From Chloroflexota bacterium (lineage in GTDB: Bacteria; Chloroflexota; Anaerolineae; Anaerolineales; UBA11579), in assembly GCA_016191875.1 (NCBI GenBank), contig JACPVG010000016.1, forward strand, positions 1 to 42,443: 42,443 nucleotides of DNA, written 5' to 3'. Shown one piece after another: positions 1-7,676 of the stretch. How positions within the stretch are numbered: the first letter of the stretch is position 1; the number at the start of each line of letters is the position of its first letter. The translations under genes were made by a program, and so were the position numbers. Under the pieces are notes generated by a model. It was not told the origin of the DNA, did not search any database, and saw nothing but the letters and a program-made list of their open reading frames with translations.

Positions 1-351
1 GGCGTAGGCCGGGTCGAGGGCGTGTTCCATATCGATGAAGGCGGCGGTGCCGCCCATCTTCTGGCATTCGGCGACGAGGTGCAGGCAGATGGTAGTCTTG
101 CCGGATGATTCGGGGCCGAAGATCTCGGTGACCCGGCCGCGGGGGATGCCGCCGACGCCCAGGGCGATATCCAGCGAGAGCGCGCCGGACGGGATGGCCT
201 CCACATTCATGTGGTGGGCTTCACCCAGTTTCATGATGGAGCCATCGCCAAAGCGTTTGACGATATCTCCAAGGGCTTTTTCCAGAGCGGCGCCGCGTGC
301 TTTGTCTGTGCCGGTCTCTGGAGGGGCAATGTCTTTTTTCTTCGCCATCAT
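1..351 (-). CDS. recA: RecA recombinase, N-terminal part (runs off window)
   Basis: The visible 117 codons encode the start of RecA, the ATP-dependent strand-exchange protein of homologous recombination and co-protease for LexA. The frame is open to base 1, so about two thirds of the gene lies outside. The Walker A loop GPESSGKTT sits at residues 79-87, preceded by the typical segment [20 protein letters not shown]. Two ATG codons lie side by side (349-351 and 346-348); a GGAGG at 356-360 is 5 and 8 bases upstream of them, so either could start. A promoter and a possible SOS operator lie just upstream. Identity is certain; only the exact start is open. Confidence 0.97.
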   Translation of the reverse strand, partial: MMAKKKDIAPPETGTDKARGAALEKALGDIVKRFGDGSIMKLGEAHHMNVEAIPSGALSLDIALGVGGIPRGRVTEIFGPESSGKTTICLHLVAECQKMGGTAAFIDMEHALDPAYA

Positions 352-374
352 GGTAACCTCCAAGATTTGAGTTA

Positions 375-386
375 GAACAGATGTAC
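375..386. promoter_or_regulatory. Possible LexA (SOS) box overlapping the recA transcription start
   Basis: The 12-mer GAACAGATGTAC matches the Gram-positive LexA consensus GAAC-N4-GTTC except for one base in the right half. It lies directly downstream of the recA -10 box, over the predicted start of transcription, which is where a repressor would block. This is a motif call; the LexA protein of this organism is not in the window, and Chloroflexota boxes may differ. Confidence 0.4.
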
Positions 387-392
387 ACCTAA

Positions 393-420
393 ATTTTAGC
401 ACATCCGTTCAGTTTGTCAA
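393..420 (-). promoter_or_regulatory. recA sigma-70 promoter
   Basis: On the minus strand, TTGACA (415-420), a 16-base spacer and TAAAAT (393-398) form a strong sigma-70 promoter. Transcription would start near 385, leaving a leader of about 35 bases before the recA ATG. Confidence 0.75.
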
Positions 421-455
421 GCCGTTCGTAGCGCGGGAATCTCCAGGTCTGGTGG

Positions 456-514
456 GGGGAGTCGAGGCTTTAGCGGAGAGTTCGCCACACACTCGGCTAA
501 AGCCTCGACTCCCC
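456..514. repeat. Intergenic 19-bp perfect inverted repeat
   Basis: GGGGAGTCGAGGCTTTAGC at 456-474 is perfectly complementary to 496-514, with a 21-base loop. A short direct repeat, CGTAGCGCGG, flanks it at 428-437 and again near 544-553. The unit lies between recA and the M23 peptidase gene. It has no U-tract typical of an intrinsic terminator and looks like a dispersed REP-type palindromic unit. Confidence 0.6.
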
Positions 515-609
515 TGCAACACCCACGCGAAGGTGGACACTCCCGTAGCGCGGTTTTACTGTGATACAGGATAGTTCTCAGAGAACGGAAAGCTGAGCGT
601 GCCTGAGGT

Positions 610-1653
610 TCAGGGGGTGGGAGACGCCTGATAGATCGGCAGAGTGGTCGGGATGAAGGGGGGTTCTTCTTGAGCGTTGAAACCACGAAAGCCGTAGAAC
701 GTGAAGAACGCGATCGCGCCGGGTTCAATGCGGATACGGGTCTTGATATCGCGGCCGACATAGGGCAGGGATATTTCGTAGTTCCCGGCGGGCAGGTCGC
801 TCAAGACGAAATTCTCCTGAAAATACGGATCGCGGTTGATATTCTTAAACGTGCTATACGTCTGCGCCCACCAGGATTGGCGGGTGTCCAGGTTGGTGAC
901 CTTGACGCGCTGGTTGAAGACGGGGTCGCCCCAGGTAGTCATCACGCGCCCGGCGAGCACGCCCCAGCCTTCCGGGGGTACAAGCCAGAGTTCCGGGTTG
1001 AGCGAAGCATAGAAGTCGTTCAGCCCCCAGCGCACTTCAAAATGGAGGTGGTCGGCAGTGGCAAGCCCCGTCCGGCCCACCTTGCCAATCATCTCGCCAA
1101 TCTCGACTTCCTGCCCCCGGACGACATCGACCGCAGAGAGATGTGCATAAACAGTGAAGAGCGGTTGATTGAGGTAGCCAAAGTTATGGGCAATGACGAC
1201 CGCCTGACCGTACGGGTCGGTGGTATCGCCAGGTGTCAGCCGAAAGAGACCCCAACCGGCCCAAATCACCTGGCCTGATTCCGCAGCCAGGACCGGCGTA
1301 CCGGGCGAGGCGACGATATCCACCCCGGTGTGCGGGAGGTCCTCACTGAAGTTCGTGCCGGTATAGCGATAGGCGTCAAGAGGCCAGTTGACCTCATCGG
1401 CGGCGATAGGCCGGGTGAAGTAGAAGTGATCGTTTACGGTGAGCGCCCACGGGACGGGGTAGAGCGCAGGCCGCCAAGCGGGGATGGGAACCGGCCGGGG
1501 CGTGGGAAGTGGCGTGGCGTAAGGGTCCGGCAAAAGGGTGGCTGTGACTGACTGGAAGGCGGCGGCGGGAACGGGTTGCCACGTGGGGAGGGCGAGCGCA
1601 AGGATTAGAGCGATAACTGCCAGGAATACACCGCGCGAAGGATGGCTGCGCAT
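610..1653 (-). CDS. Secreted M23 (LytM-type) metallopeptidase
   Basis: This 347-residue protein begins with a signal or anchor segment (residues 8-32) followed by a Pro/Thr-rich stretch (40-60). The M23 peptidase fold spans about 100-225, with the zinc ligands and catalytic residues visible: H108 and D112 in HTGVD, H171 in YAHLS, and H202/H204 in HLHFE. Such enzymes cut peptide bridges of peptidoglycan or act as structural hydrolase activators outside the cell. Residues about 233-330 resemble a carboxypeptidase-regulatory-like beta sandwich, probably for binding. The ATG lies one base after the stop of the PD40 gene, so the two are co-transcribed and probably translationally coupled. Substrate is unknown. 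Confidence 0.9.
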   Translation of the reverse strand: MRSHPSRGVFLAVIALILALALPTWQPVPAAAFQSVTATLLPDPYATPLPTPRPVPIPAWRPALYPVPWALTVNDHFYFTRPIAADEVNWPLDAYRYTGTNFSEDLPHTGVDIVASPGTPVLAAESGQVIWAGWGLFRLTPGDTTDPYGQAVVIAHNFGYLNQPLFTVYAHLSAVDVVRGQEVEIGEMIGKVGRTGLATADHLHFEVRWGLNDFYASLNPELWLVPPEGWGVLAGRVMTTWGDPVFNQRVKVTNLDTRQSWWAQTYSTFKNINRDPYFQENFVLSDLPAGNYEISLPYVGRDIKTRIRIEPGAIAFFTFYGFRGFNAQEEPPFIPTTLPIYQASPTP

Positions 1654-1654
1654 G

Positions 1655-3487
1655 TCAGGGCTTCAGGAAGATCTCAGGTGGATAAATTTGCAGCATGGCG
1701 GTTTCCCAATCCAGGCCGGCGGTGACAGCGAATATGTTGAAACGCGCTCCTGGAAAATAGGATTGCCAGTTGCTGAGAGCGGGCAGGCGGTCCCAGCCGT
1801 ATTCACGAGCGAGGTCGGTGAGATCCACCCAGTAGCCGCCGGGAATCTCGGAAGCGCGCGCGCCGCCCTCCTCATAATCCGTGGTATCGCCGGAAAAGCG
1901 CGCCCGAAAATCCCAGGGCAGTTCGGTGAGCGGCTGGCCGCGGCTGCCATCCTGCTGGCGGGCTTTCAGGAAGACACGCCAATAGGTCTGGCCGCCGAAA
2001 TCTTCGCGGACGACGACCATCCAGTTCAGGTCGATGAGCGTGGGGTGGAGGGCGATGGCGCGGCCAGTGTAAAGCCAGTCATTATCGCGGTAGGGCGGCA
2101 GCGGTTGGGTGATCGGTACGTAGGCGTTTTCCAGGTCGCCGAGCACGTCCCAGCCAGTCTCCAGTTTCAGACGTTCGCGAAGGGCAATGAAAGGTTGAGT
2201 GGCAAGCTGGTTAAGGCCGGCGTGCGGCGCGCGCAGGTCATCGAGTTGAATCACCAACTGGCGCGCCGGCACGCCGCTGCCGGGCTGAAGGTCGGCCAGC
2301 CAGGGCGCGGAGACTGTGGCGGCGGCGATGGCTTGAAGCGGCGCGGGCAGCGCGCCGGGGAGGTTGTCCGGCCCCCATGAAACGCCTCTCAGCCTTCCGA
2401 AAATCGCTGTCGGCGGGAAGATGTAGCGGCGGCTGTTCACGTCGATGGCGGCGATGAAGTGCTGGTCTGGTGTGCGCTGGTCCACCAGCAGGTAACGCCC
2501 GGAAGGGTCCCAGGCCACCTGGCCGCCCGGGCCGATGTAGCGGGGCGCAAGGTTCCCCTGGCCGACCGTGGAGACGAACACCGCCTCGTGGCCCTCGAAC
2601 TGCGAGACCCACGCCAGGCTTTCGCCGTCTGGCGCCCAGGCGGGGGCGCGCTGTGGGTTCTGCGTATCTTTTGTGAGGTTGGTCAGGAAGCCGGGCTGGC
2701 CGATACGACTCAGGGTCGCCAACCAGATGTCGTCCTGTCCGGCGGCGTTTGACACGAATGCCAGGCGGTCGCCATCCGGGTGCCAAGTCGGAGCGCGGTC
2801 GGCGGCCGGGTCGAAGGTCAGCCGAATGGGGGCAAACGAATCATCCAGCGGGCGGATGAATATCTCGAGGTTGCCATCCACAAATTGCTCGTAAGCCAGC
2901 CAGGCGCCGTCCGCCGACCAGGCGGGGGCGGCCTGGTAGGCGTCATCGTCGGTCAATTGGATGAGTTCGCCGGAGAGGAGCTCGAGGACGAAGAGATCCC
3001 AATCGCCGCCCCGGTTGCTGGCAAAGGCGATGCGGGCGCCATCGGGGCTGATAGTGGGCGCGGCATCGTCCCATTCACCGGATGTAACGCGGGTGAAGGG
3101 CAGCGCTTCGGGATGGTAGAGGAAAACATGCGTATAGCCGCCATCGCTCATCGCCAGCGCCATTAGCCCGGGATACGCGCCCGGCTGGTGGTCCAGTGCA
3201 GGGACCGCCGTGGACTCTATTTCGCTTTCCGGGGGGGTGGGCGACAACAGGGTCGGTTCGAGGGAGGGCGACGGCGTTGCTGTAGACGAGGGAGTTGGGG
3301 AAGGAGAATTTTCCGGCGGCTGGGTGGCAAGCAAGCGCAGGCCGGCCGCGCCTGGCCCCCAGATGAACCACACCAGAGCGATGATGAGGGCCAGGTTGAG
3401 GAGGACAGCCAGCGCCGCAGCCGGCAACGGCACGGCGATGTGCCTTCGGCGCCGCGGCCTGGATGTGTGATTTGAGGGTTCTGACAT
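1655..3487 (-). CDS. Membrane-anchored TolB-like PD40 beta-propeller protein
   Basis: The 610-residue product has a basic N-terminus, one membrane segment (about 18-45) and a Pro/Ser/Thr linker (about 55-95). At least four PD40/WD40-like repeats follow, each with the hallmark (S/H/A)PDG or SADG followed by a hydrophobic strand: APTISPDGARIAF, APAWSADGAWLAY, APTWHPDGDRLAF, APAWAPDGESLAW. This predicts an extracellular beta-propeller that binds protein or glycan. The C-terminal part (about 390-610) matches nothing I recognise. It sits immediately upstream of the M23 peptidase with a single base between them, so the pair probably works together at the cell envelope. No enzyme motif is visible. 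Confidence 0.8.
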   Translation of the reverse strand: MSEPSNHTSRPRRRRHIAVPLPAAALAVLLNLALIIALVWFIWGPGAAGLRLLATQPPENSPSPTPSSTATPSPSLEPTLLSPTPPESEIESTAVPALDHQPGAYPGLMALAMSDGGYTHVFLYHPEALPFTRVTSGEWDDAAPTISPDGARIAFASNRGGDWDLFVLELLSGELIQLTDDDAYQAAPAWSADGAWLAYEQFVDGNLEIFIRPLDDSFAPIRLTFDPAADRAPTWHPDGDRLAFVSNAAGQDDIWLATLSRIGQPGFLTNLTKDTQNPQRAPAWAPDGESLAWVSQFEGHEAVFVSTVGQGNLAPRYIGPGGQVAWDPSGRYLLVDQRTPDQHFIAAIDVNSRRYIFPPTAIFGRLRGVSWGPDNLPGALPAPLQAIAAATVSAPWLADLQPGSGVPARQLVIQLDDLRAPHAGLNQLATQPFIALRERLKLETGWDVLGDLENAYVPITQPLPPYRDNDWLYTGRAIALHPTLIDLNWMVVVREDFGGQTYWRVFLKARQQDGSRGQPLTELPWDFRARFSGDTTDYEEGGARASEIPGGYWVDLTDLAREYGWDRLPALSNWQSYFPGARFNIFAVTAGLDWETAMLQIYPPEIFLKP

Positions 3488-3497
3488 TGCGATGATT

Positions 3498-3523
3498 AAA
3501 GCATAAAAGCCGGATTACGGCTT
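3498..3523 (-). terminator. Intrinsic terminator after the ABC exporter operon
   Basis: On the minus strand AAGCCG, a 5-base loop and CGGCTT form a hairpin followed by TTATGCTTT. It lies 25 bases beyond the stop of the downstream exporter gene and just upstream of the PD40 gene, separating the two transcription units. A second GC-rich hairpin (3529-3546) lies closer to the stop. Confidence 0.5.
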
Positions 3524-3547
3524 GATGCCGGGCGGGCAGACGCCCGT

Positions 3548-5371
3548 TCACTCATCGTACTTGTCTACGATGCGTTCCTGGAAGCCCATGCTGTAAAGGT
3601 TGTAATACAGCCCGCCTTGCTTGAGCAGGTCGCTGTGGCGGCCGCGCTCGACGATGCGGCCCTGATTCATGACCAGTATAAGGTCCGACTTTACGATCGT
3701 GGAGAGACGGTGGGCGATCACAAAAGAGGTACGACCCTCCAGGAGACGCGCCAAGGCCTTCTGGATGAGGAGTTCGGTCTGCGTATCCACGCTGCTGGTG
3801 GCCTCGTCGAGGATGAGGATGCGCGGGTCGGCCAGCAACGCGCGGGCAAACGAGATAAGCTGGCGCTGTCCCACCGAGAGCAGGGCGCCACCCTCTTCGA
3901 CCGGCGACTGATAGCCCTGGCGCAGGTTCATGATGAAATCATGCGCCCCGACCGCTCTGGCGGCTGCCTGGACATCCTCGGCAGAAGCATCCAGGTTGCC
4001 GAAGTGGATGTTTTCGTACACGCTACCACCGAAGAGGAACGGCTCCTGGAGGACGATGCCCATCTGGCGGCGCAGACTGGCCTGAGTGACCGTGCGGATG
4101 TCCACGCCATCGATGAGGACGCGGCCGTCAGTAGGGTCATGGAAACGCGAGAGCAGTTTGATGAGCGTCGATTTGCCGGCGCCGGTCTCACCGACTAGGG
4201 CGATGGTCTGTCCCGGTCTGACGGAGAGGTCGACTTCTTCCAATACCGGCGTGGATGGGTCGTCGCTGTAGTGGAAACTGACGTGTTCAAAGAGCACCTC
4301 GCCGCGGATGCGCGGCAGTTCGACAGCGCCGGGCGCGTCGCCGGTTTCCACTTCGGTGTGCAACAGTTCGAGGATGCGTTCGCCGGCGATCATGGTGGCC
4401 TGGAACTGATCGAATCGGCGGCTAAGGTCCTGGATGGGTTGGAAGAAGCGCTCGATGTAAAGCACAAACGCAACCAGAACGCCGGGCGTGACCTGCGCGC
4501 CCAACACGGCGGCACCGCCCAGCCAGACCACCAGCGATATCGCCAGGGTACCGAGGAAGTCAATGGTTGGGAAGAACAACGAAATCGAGCGGGCCGCCTG
4601 GAGATTGTTGTCGAGCAGGTATTTGTTGGTCTCTCCGCTGAACCGGCGGTAGTTGTACCCCTGGCGGGAAAACGCCTGGACGACGCGCACCCCGTTGATG
4701 TTTTCGGCCAGCACGCTGTTGACCCAGGAATTCCCGGCGCGCACACGGCGATAGATGTCGCGGACCTTGTTGCGGAATACCATGGTGGCGAGGATGATGA
4801 GCGGCAGGACGGCGAAGGTATAGAGCGACAACTTGAGGTCGAGGGCCAGCATGGCGGCCATCACCCCGATGAGGGTAAAAAAACTACGGGCGATGGCAAT
4901 GACCGCCCAGGTGACGAAATTGCGGATGGACGTGACGTCGCTGATGACGCGGGCAATCAGACGGCCAACGCTGAAGCGGCTGAAGAAGCCCATCGAAAGG
5001 CGCTGCAGATGGCCGAAAAGGCTGGCGCGCATGTCGTAAATGATGGATTGGCCGGCGCGTGCCATGACCAACAGGCGGTAATAGGTGGCGGCCCACTGAA
5101 GCAGGGCGGCGGCCAGATACCAGAGCGCCGCATTCCGAAGCGCGCTGACCGAGCCTTGTTCAATACCTGAATCGAGGGCGACCTTAACCAGGTAAGGGCC
5201 CGCCACTGCGCCAACCGAGCCGAGAATCATCAGGAGGAAGCTGAGCCAGAACTCCCGCTGGTAGGGATGGATAAAGGCCAGTAATCCACGGATGACATTC
5301 GGGTCATAACCCCTGAGAATTTCGTCCTCATGATGAAAGTAACTGGGCGGGGCGACGGACTGTGTCGTCAT
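3548..5371 (-). CDS. ABC exporter half-transporter, subunit with catalytic Glu
   Basis: This 607-residue protein fuses a six-helix exporter membrane domain (about 35-325) to a nucleotide-binding domain (about 355-600). Visible motifs are Walker A GETGAGKST (394-402), Q-loop Q442, Walker B ILILDE with catalytic E523, and the switch histidine H554. The signature is LSVGQ (498-502) rather than LSGGQ. I start it at the ATG at 5371, one base after the upstream exporter gene's stop; longer frames add sequence unlike the family. With its partner it should form a heterodimer exporting lipids, peptides or drugs; the substrate cannot be told. Its canonical Walker motifs would pair with the partner's canonical signature to make the working ATP site. 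Confidence 0.92.
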   Translation of the reverse strand: MTTQSVAPPSYFHHEDEILRGYDPNVIRGLLAFIHPYQREFWLSFLLMILGSVGAVAGPYLVKVALDSGIEQGSVSALRNAALWYLAAALLQWAATYYRLLVMARAGQSIIYDMRASLFGHLQRLSMGFFSRFSVGRLIARVISDVTSIRNFVTWAVIAIARSFFTLIGVMAAMLALDLKLSLYTFAVLPLIILATMVFRNKVRDIYRRVRAGNSWVNSVLAENINGVRVVQAFSRQGYNYRRFSGETNKYLLDNNLQAARSISLFFPTIDFLGTLAISLVVWLGGAAVLGAQVTPGVLVAFVLYIERFFQPIQDLSRRFDQFQATMIAGERILELLHTEVETGDAPGAVELPRIRGEVLFEHVSFHYSDDPSTPVLEEVDLSVRPGQTIALVGETGAGKSTLIKLLSRFHDPTDGRVLIDGVDIRTVTQASLRRQMGIVLQEPFLFGGSVYENIHFGNLDASAEDVQAAARAVGAHDFIMNLRQGYQSPVEEGGALLSVGQRQLISFARALLADPRILILDEATSSVDTQTELLIQKALARLLEGRTSFVIAHRLSTIVKSDLILVMNQGRIVERGRHSDLLKQGGLYYNLYSMGFQERIVDKYDE

Positions 5372-5372
5372 T

Positions 5373-7148
5373 TCAGTCGTCTCCGGCCGGGGCCAGACGG
5401 CTGAGTTCTGTCTTGAACTCGGCGTGCTGGGCGAGCTGCAGGTCGTTGATCTCGCGATAGAGTCCCTTTTGCGCCAACAGGTCGGCATGGCGGCCGCGTT
5501 CCAGGATGCGCCCTTTATCAATGACCAGGATGAGGTCGGCATGGCGGACGCTGGCGATGCGCTGGGCGATGATAAACGTGGTGCGGCCCTTCATCAGACC
5601 GGCCAATGCATTCTGGATGCGGTGCTCGGTCTCGGTATCGACGCTGGAGGTGGCGTCGTCGAGTATCAGGATGCGCGGGTCGATGAGCAGGGCGCGGGCA
5701 ATGGCGACGCGCTGGCGCTGCCCGCCTGAAAGGGTGATGCCGCGCTCGCCAACGACAGTGGCGTAGGCTTCCGGCGTGCGCAGGATGAAGTCATGCGCCT
5801 GTGCGGCCCGGGCGGCGACGATGATGCGTTCTTCGCTCGCGTCAGGCACGCCCAAGGCGATATTTTCACGGATGGAGGCTGAAAAGAGCAGAGACGTTTG
5901 CAGGACGATACCGATCTGCTGACGCAGGAGCGTCAGGTCGAGTGCGCGTACGTCGACGCCATCCAGCAGGACGCTGCCGGCGGTTACATCGTAGAAGCGG
6001 GGAATCAGGCTGACGAGTGTGGTCTTGCCTGCGCCGGTTGGGCCAATGAGGCCGATGACCTGATTGGGTTGAGCGATGAAGTTTATCTGCTGGAGGGCGG
6101 GTTCTTCCTCGCCTTCGTAGCCAAAGCTGACATCCCTGAATTCCACCCGGCCGGTGAGGTTGCCGGTGGAAACCGGCATGGCCGGCGACCGGACGCTGGG
6201 CGGGCTGTCCAGGACTTCGAAGGCGCGCTGCAAGCCGGCGGCGGCTTCGCCAGCGGTATTGACCAGCCAGACCAATTCCTGGACCGGCGCGGCCAGCAGC
6301 AGGAGATAGCCATTGAAGGCAACTACTTGCCCGACCGAGAGGGTTCCTTCCATCGCCATCCGGCCGCCGACCCAGAGGATGAGAATCGTGCTCAGCGAGA
6401 CCAGAAAGGCGGAGGTGGGCATGACCTTGGCCCACTCGTCGATGACGTGAACGCGGGCATCGAACAATTCGCGGTTGGCCGAATCGAACCGGCCGATCTC
6501 GTGCGGTTCGCGAGCGAAGGCGCGCACAACCTGCACGCCGGTGACGTTCTCTTGAAGGGTGCTCGACAATTTTCCAAGCGCGTTGTCCACGGCGTAGAAC
6601 ATGCCGCTGGCGCGGATGCCGAAAGCGGAGGTCTGAATCACCAACGGAATCACCGGCAAACTGGCGATGATCGCCAGGCGAGCATCGGTGAGAAACATGA
6701 GCGCGAGGGCGCCGACCGTCATGAAGAAGGCCTGCAATAGTTCGATGGCTCCAAAGCCCAGGAAGGCCTGGACGGAACCGACATCCTCGATGCAGCGGCT
6801 GACCAGCTGGCCCGTCTGGGCGCGATCGTGGTAGCTGAAGGACAGGTGCTGGATGTGGTTGAACAGCCGGTTGCGCAGGTCGTAGGCCACGCGCGTGGAG
6901 GTCCACTCGGTCGTGTAGCGCTGCAAGGCTGCGGTGATGGCGCGCAAGGCGCCGATGCCCAGGATGACGAGGGCGGAAACCCCAAGGGCATGCAATTCGC
7001 GCTGTACCAGTCCCCGGTCGATCACATCCCGGATAATGCCGGGGATGACCAGTTGCATGCTCGTCACGGCAGCCAGAAGCAGGACGGCGACGACAACCTG
7101 CGCCCGGTAGGGTCGAATCAGGGGCAGTATTTTGCGGAGGTGCTTCAT
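5373..7148 (-). CDS. ABC exporter half-transporter, subunit with degenerate ATP site
   Basis: This 591-residue membrane-NBD fusion is the partner of the next gene. Walker A GPTGAGKTT (369-377) and signature LSGGQ (473-477) are canonical. However, Walker B ends in Asp (ILILDD, D498) where a catalytic Glu is expected, and the switch His is Gln (IIAQR, Q529). The same D and Q substitutions are known from heterodimeric exporters such as TM287/TM288, where one ATP site is catalytically dead but binds nucleotide. The start overlaps the stop of the preceding small gene (ATGA), so the three genes form one operon. The transported substrate is unknown. Confidence 0.92.
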   Translation of the reverse strand: MKHLRKILPLIRPYRAQVVVAVLLLAAVTSMQLVIPGIIRDVIDRGLVQRELHALGVSALVILGIGALRAITAALQRYTTEWTSTRVAYDLRNRLFNHIQHLSFSYHDRAQTGQLVSRCIEDVGSVQAFLGFGAIELLQAFFMTVGALALMFLTDARLAIIASLPVIPLVIQTSAFGIRASGMFYAVDNALGKLSSTLQENVTGVQVVRAFAREPHEIGRFDSANRELFDARVHVIDEWAKVMPTSAFLVSLSTILILWVGGRMAMEGTLSVGQVVAFNGYLLLLAAPVQELVWLVNTAGEAAAGLQRAFEVLDSPPSVRSPAMPVSTGNLTGRVEFRDVSFGYEGEEEPALQQINFIAQPNQVIGLIGPTGAGKTTLVSLIPRFYDVTAGSVLLDGVDVRALDLTLLRQQIGIVLQTSLLFSASIRENIALGVPDASEERIIVAARAAQAHDFILRTPEAYATVVGERGITLSGGQRQRVAIARALLIDPRILILDDATSSVDTETEHRIQNALAGLMKGRTTFIIAQRIASVRHADLILVIDKGRILERGRHADLLAQKGLYREINDLQLAQHAEFKTELSRLAPAGDD

Positions 7149-7561
7149 TCGGCGGGGTTCCCAAGTTGGAAGGAAATCTCGCGCGTCGCCACTGTCCTGT
7201 CGGTCTCATCCAATATTCGGCTCGGATCGGGGTCTGCGCCCTCCGGCGGGACGTAGGAGTCCAGGTCGGCGTAGAACAGGCGCATGCGCGCCCGATACTC
7301 GCCCTGTGGCTGCGATTCGCGGATATGCATGGTGAAATCCATGCGGGCTTCCATGGCTTCCACGACGCTGAGTTGGGACACGATCCTCCCGGCCGGATTG
7401 AACAGCGTGACTTCGATATTTGGCCTCTTCTGAAATGGGGTAATCTGGAAGCGCAGCCCGACGCGCTTCCCTTCCGGGTAGGGCGCGATTTCCAGCATCA
7501 AGATTTCCATTTCTTCGGGGGGCAGGGGGACGGCGTCGGGATCGGCGAAGAAGATATCCAT
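7145..7561 (-). CDS. Conserved hypothetical protein at the head of the ABC exporter operon
   Basis: A 138-residue soluble protein with no signal peptide or membrane segment. The middle (about 25-105) alternates hydrophobic and charged residues in a pattern suggesting a beta-sandwich (for example LRFQITPFQKRPNIEVTLF and YRARMRLFYADL). I do not recognise a family. The start chosen is the ATG at 7561, with GAGG nine bases upstream; a TTG 15 bases earlier is the alternative. The ATGA overlap with the first exporter gene means translational coupling, so it may assist or regulate the exporter, but this is only inferred from position. Confidence 0.7.
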   Translation of the reverse strand: MDIFFADPDAVPLPPEEMEILMLEIAPYPEGKRVGLRFQITPFQKRPNIEVTLFNPAGRIVSQLSVVEAMEARMDFTMHIRESQPQGEYRARMRLFYADLDSYVPPEGADPDPSRILDETDRTVATREISFQLGNPAE

Positions 7562-7602
7562 CCAAAACAACCTCAAGTCAGTACCGGAAACAACAGAAAT
7601 TC

Positions 7603-7639
7603 ATTATACTCGGTGAGGCGGCGAGCCTTCCAGGCTCGC
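7603..7639 (-). promoter_or_regulatory. Exporter operon promoter -10 with palindrome over the -35 region
   Basis: On the minus strand a perfect TATAAT (7603-7608) lies 42 bases before the ATG at 7561. No good -35 is present at 17 bases; instead the palindrome GCGAGCC-TTCCA-GGCTCGC (7621-7639) covers that position. A weak -35 together with a palindrome suggests an activator or repressor site. It could equally be a simple repeat hairpin in the leader of the divergent gene. Confidence 0.4.
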
Positions 7640-7676
7640 TTGCCTGCCCTATTCCACCTACGCCCGGGAGGGATGA

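Noticed and set aside
35..370. Plus-strand open frame opposite recA
   Set aside because: It is the antisense of the conserved RecA N-terminus and has no ribosome site or family match.
5372..5542. 57-residue N-terminal extension of the downstream exporter subunit
   Set aside because: It overlaps the other exporter gene, lacks family similarity, and the ATG at 5371 follows the upstream stop by one base.
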